DNA of 64,000 bases from Apostichopus japonicus (lineage: Eukaryota > Echinodermata > Holothuroidea > Aspidochirotida > Stichopodidae): assembly GCF_037975245.1 (NCBI RefSeq), contig NC_092574.1:25191213-25255212 (forward strand). Direction: 5' to 3'. Position numbers and translations under genes: made by a program. The stretch's first letter is position 1; the number at the start of each line of letters is the position of its first letter. Below the pieces are notes generated by a model. That model was not told the origin of the DNA, did no database searches, and saw only the letters and a list, made by a program, of their open reading frames with translations. Below, in pieces: positions 62,356 to 64,000 of this stretch.

Positions 62356-64000
62356 ATTTCTTCCAATAAAGTTTTACTGCACTGTAATGTTAGTCGTTTT
62401 TCGAAAGTAGAATTCTATATTTGTGTTTTGTTTTGAAGGCAACAAGAAGACCACGTCGTGAATTCAAGTAAACTTTAAACAACTTTGTAATAGGAACCTA
62501 GAATGCAGCTCTGTTTTTATGATCAAAACAATTTATGTTTCGTATATTGGAAGTGAAGGGCAAAGGTCTAAGGTACATCAATACGTGAGGTTAGAATACT
62601 TGTATTGCTAAATAGATAACTGCTATCTTTAAAGGAGTGATAAAATATATCAGCTTGTGATCATAAAGCTTCTGCTGAATGATAAGAGGTAATGAACTTA
62701 CAAAACTTCCACTCAAATTATATCCTATTCATGGGCGATTATATTACCAGTTATATTACATCTGTCGCTACTCTTTATAGATCGGTGACTGATATGTAAT
62801 ATAAAATCAAATTGATATGTCTTTCCTATAGGCAAGTTTGAGATATGCGAGCTGAACCTCGGTTTCATTTCGAAGTAACCTATGTACTTAAAGCGCATGA
62901 TCATTTAGCAGTGGCGGAAATGGACAAGCATGCAATAGCCTTCCTTAGGGATAAAGCCGCGCATCCGAATGGCAGCTCTGCTTAACAGGCCCACGGCTCT
63001 TTAGCACAAATCCTTTCACACAACTTGTGTGATCTACTCTACCATCTGTATCCTCATATATCATCATGTATCACCATGTATCACCATGTATCATCATGTA
63101 TCATCATGTATCACCATGTATTATCATGTATCACTCTATCATCTGTTCAAGCCTTATGTTGTGAAAACAAAGACGACAGGAGACTAATTATGAAATTATT
63201 ACTGTAATGGTCGCGTACATATACTTATGTTACTTAAGTCTTCATGTCTATACCATGGGGAAACAACATCTACCTCCACACGAAGTGGGAAATACGTAGC
63301 CTAATACTATTGTGTGGAGATAACTGTCCTTATATTACGTATCTACCAATCTTCCTCTGTAAATATTGATTAACTGTTAATTCAGAAAAGACTCTACATG
63401 TATACCTTTTCGTGCTGTAAAGAGCTGTATTGTTTTGAAAATCGCTACAAGAGAACAAGAAATATATGAAAAAGTTCTTTCTCCCATGGGACCCCCATGT
63501 ATCCAAACCATTGTTCCGCCCATACCGTACGGTCCTCTAAACCTCCAGTCAGTAACAGGGTACCCCCATTGCCCCAAGGACCATCCTATATCACTGTAAC
63601 AATCGCATGGTCAGAGTCAGTGAACTTGAAAGTGCAGACATATATATCCAGTTTGGTGCTCTTAATGGAATTGTTTCTCGCCAGGAAAGGGCAATGTCAA
63701 TTATTCGTTATCTTTCGGTAACTCAAAGTGTCATTAAGATAAGAATATGTTTACCCTAATAAGTTGATATTTTTAACAGAAAAATGTTCACCAACAAAAT
63801 AATATCTTGTCAAATTTGCCATTGTCCGTGAATGTCCGACGAGGTCAGTTAATTGGTCAGTTAAGTGTCCAGCACTGTAGTTTAAGTTTTGCCCAATGAC
63901 GTCATACATAAATTAGTTGCTTCATCGTAAGTCGTGTCAAAACGTTCAAAATTATTTATCAGAACAACTTTGTGTTAAGACCTAATTATAGACCTAAGTT
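62356..64000. other. Upstream region of the HPGD-like gene
   Basis: The 5' UTR and promoter of the minus-strand HPGD-like gene should lie just above 62355, but no clear core promoter element stands out. A 10-bp tandem repeat (TATCAYCATG, about eight copies) occupies 63058-63135. No other gene was recognised to the end of the window. Confidence 0.4.
63058..63135. repeat. 10-bp tandem repeat TATCAYCATG
   Basis: About eight near-perfect copies of TATCAYCATG, with one TATTATCATG variant. Short minisatellite. Confidence 0.95.

Noticed and set aside
1-64000. CRISPR arrays, bacterial operons or prophage
   Set aside because: Tandem repeats here are contiguous minisatellites without unique spacers, and the genes have introns; nothing bacterial was seen.

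Overview
The window looks like nuclear DNA of a marine invertebrate deuterostome. An echinoderm is my best guess, from gene style and repeat types rather than any diagnostic marker. It is AT-rich, with short exons bounded by GT/AG introns, many (TA)n tracts, poly-G/C runs, tRNA-derived SINEs, non-LTR retrotransposon tails, small foldback elements and several minisatellites. Nothing suggests bacterial organisation. Layout: (1) 1-4580, plus strand: the 3' end of a formin-type gene. An exon at 1148-1318 carries the end of the FH2-proximal coiled coil and the first half of a WH2/DAD-like motif. The terminal exon 2300-4267 carries the second half and a long disordered acidic tail. (2) 10797-18844, minus strand: a two-exon gene for an unrecognised 1878-residue Ser/Thr-rich, probably nuclear protein with about ten degenerate ~65-residue repeats and a Ser/Gly tract encoded by a trinucleotide expansion. 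Its intron holds a decayed type-B DNA polymerase fragment from a Polinton/adintovirus-like element, a tRNA-derived SINE and minisatellites. (3) 18845-35000: a gene-poor stretch rich in mobile-element debris (a non-LTR 3' tail, nested foldback elements at 30398-32344, a tandem repeat carrying AGGTCA half-sites) plus a U2 snRNA-derived sequence at 34866. (4) 44348-49829, plus strand, with a candidate first coding exon at 36086-36148: a giant acidic protein of about 1.84 kb residues with several SUMO-interacting-motif-like segments; unrecognised family. (5) 50780-51690: a decayed non-LTR reverse transcriptase (minus) split by a 95-bp insertion with an 11-bp target-site duplication. (6) 55423-62355, minus strand: a complete seven-exon short-chain dehydrogenase of the 15-hydroxyprostaglandin dehydrogenase (HPGD) type, 249 residues, with all catalytic residues present. 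Its exon 2 is tandemly duplicated, the extra copy having lost its splice donor, and its first intron contains a ~1.35-kb minisatellite of a 22-bp unit. The genes do not form an obvious pathway: an actin regulator, two disordered probably nuclear proteins and an eicosanoid-type dehydrogenase. The most interesting items are the exon duplication in the HPGD-like gene, the U2 chimera, the two giant repeat/SIM proteins and the precisely dated nested insertions. Exon joins were inferred by eye from splice sites and reading-frame phase and need transcript support.
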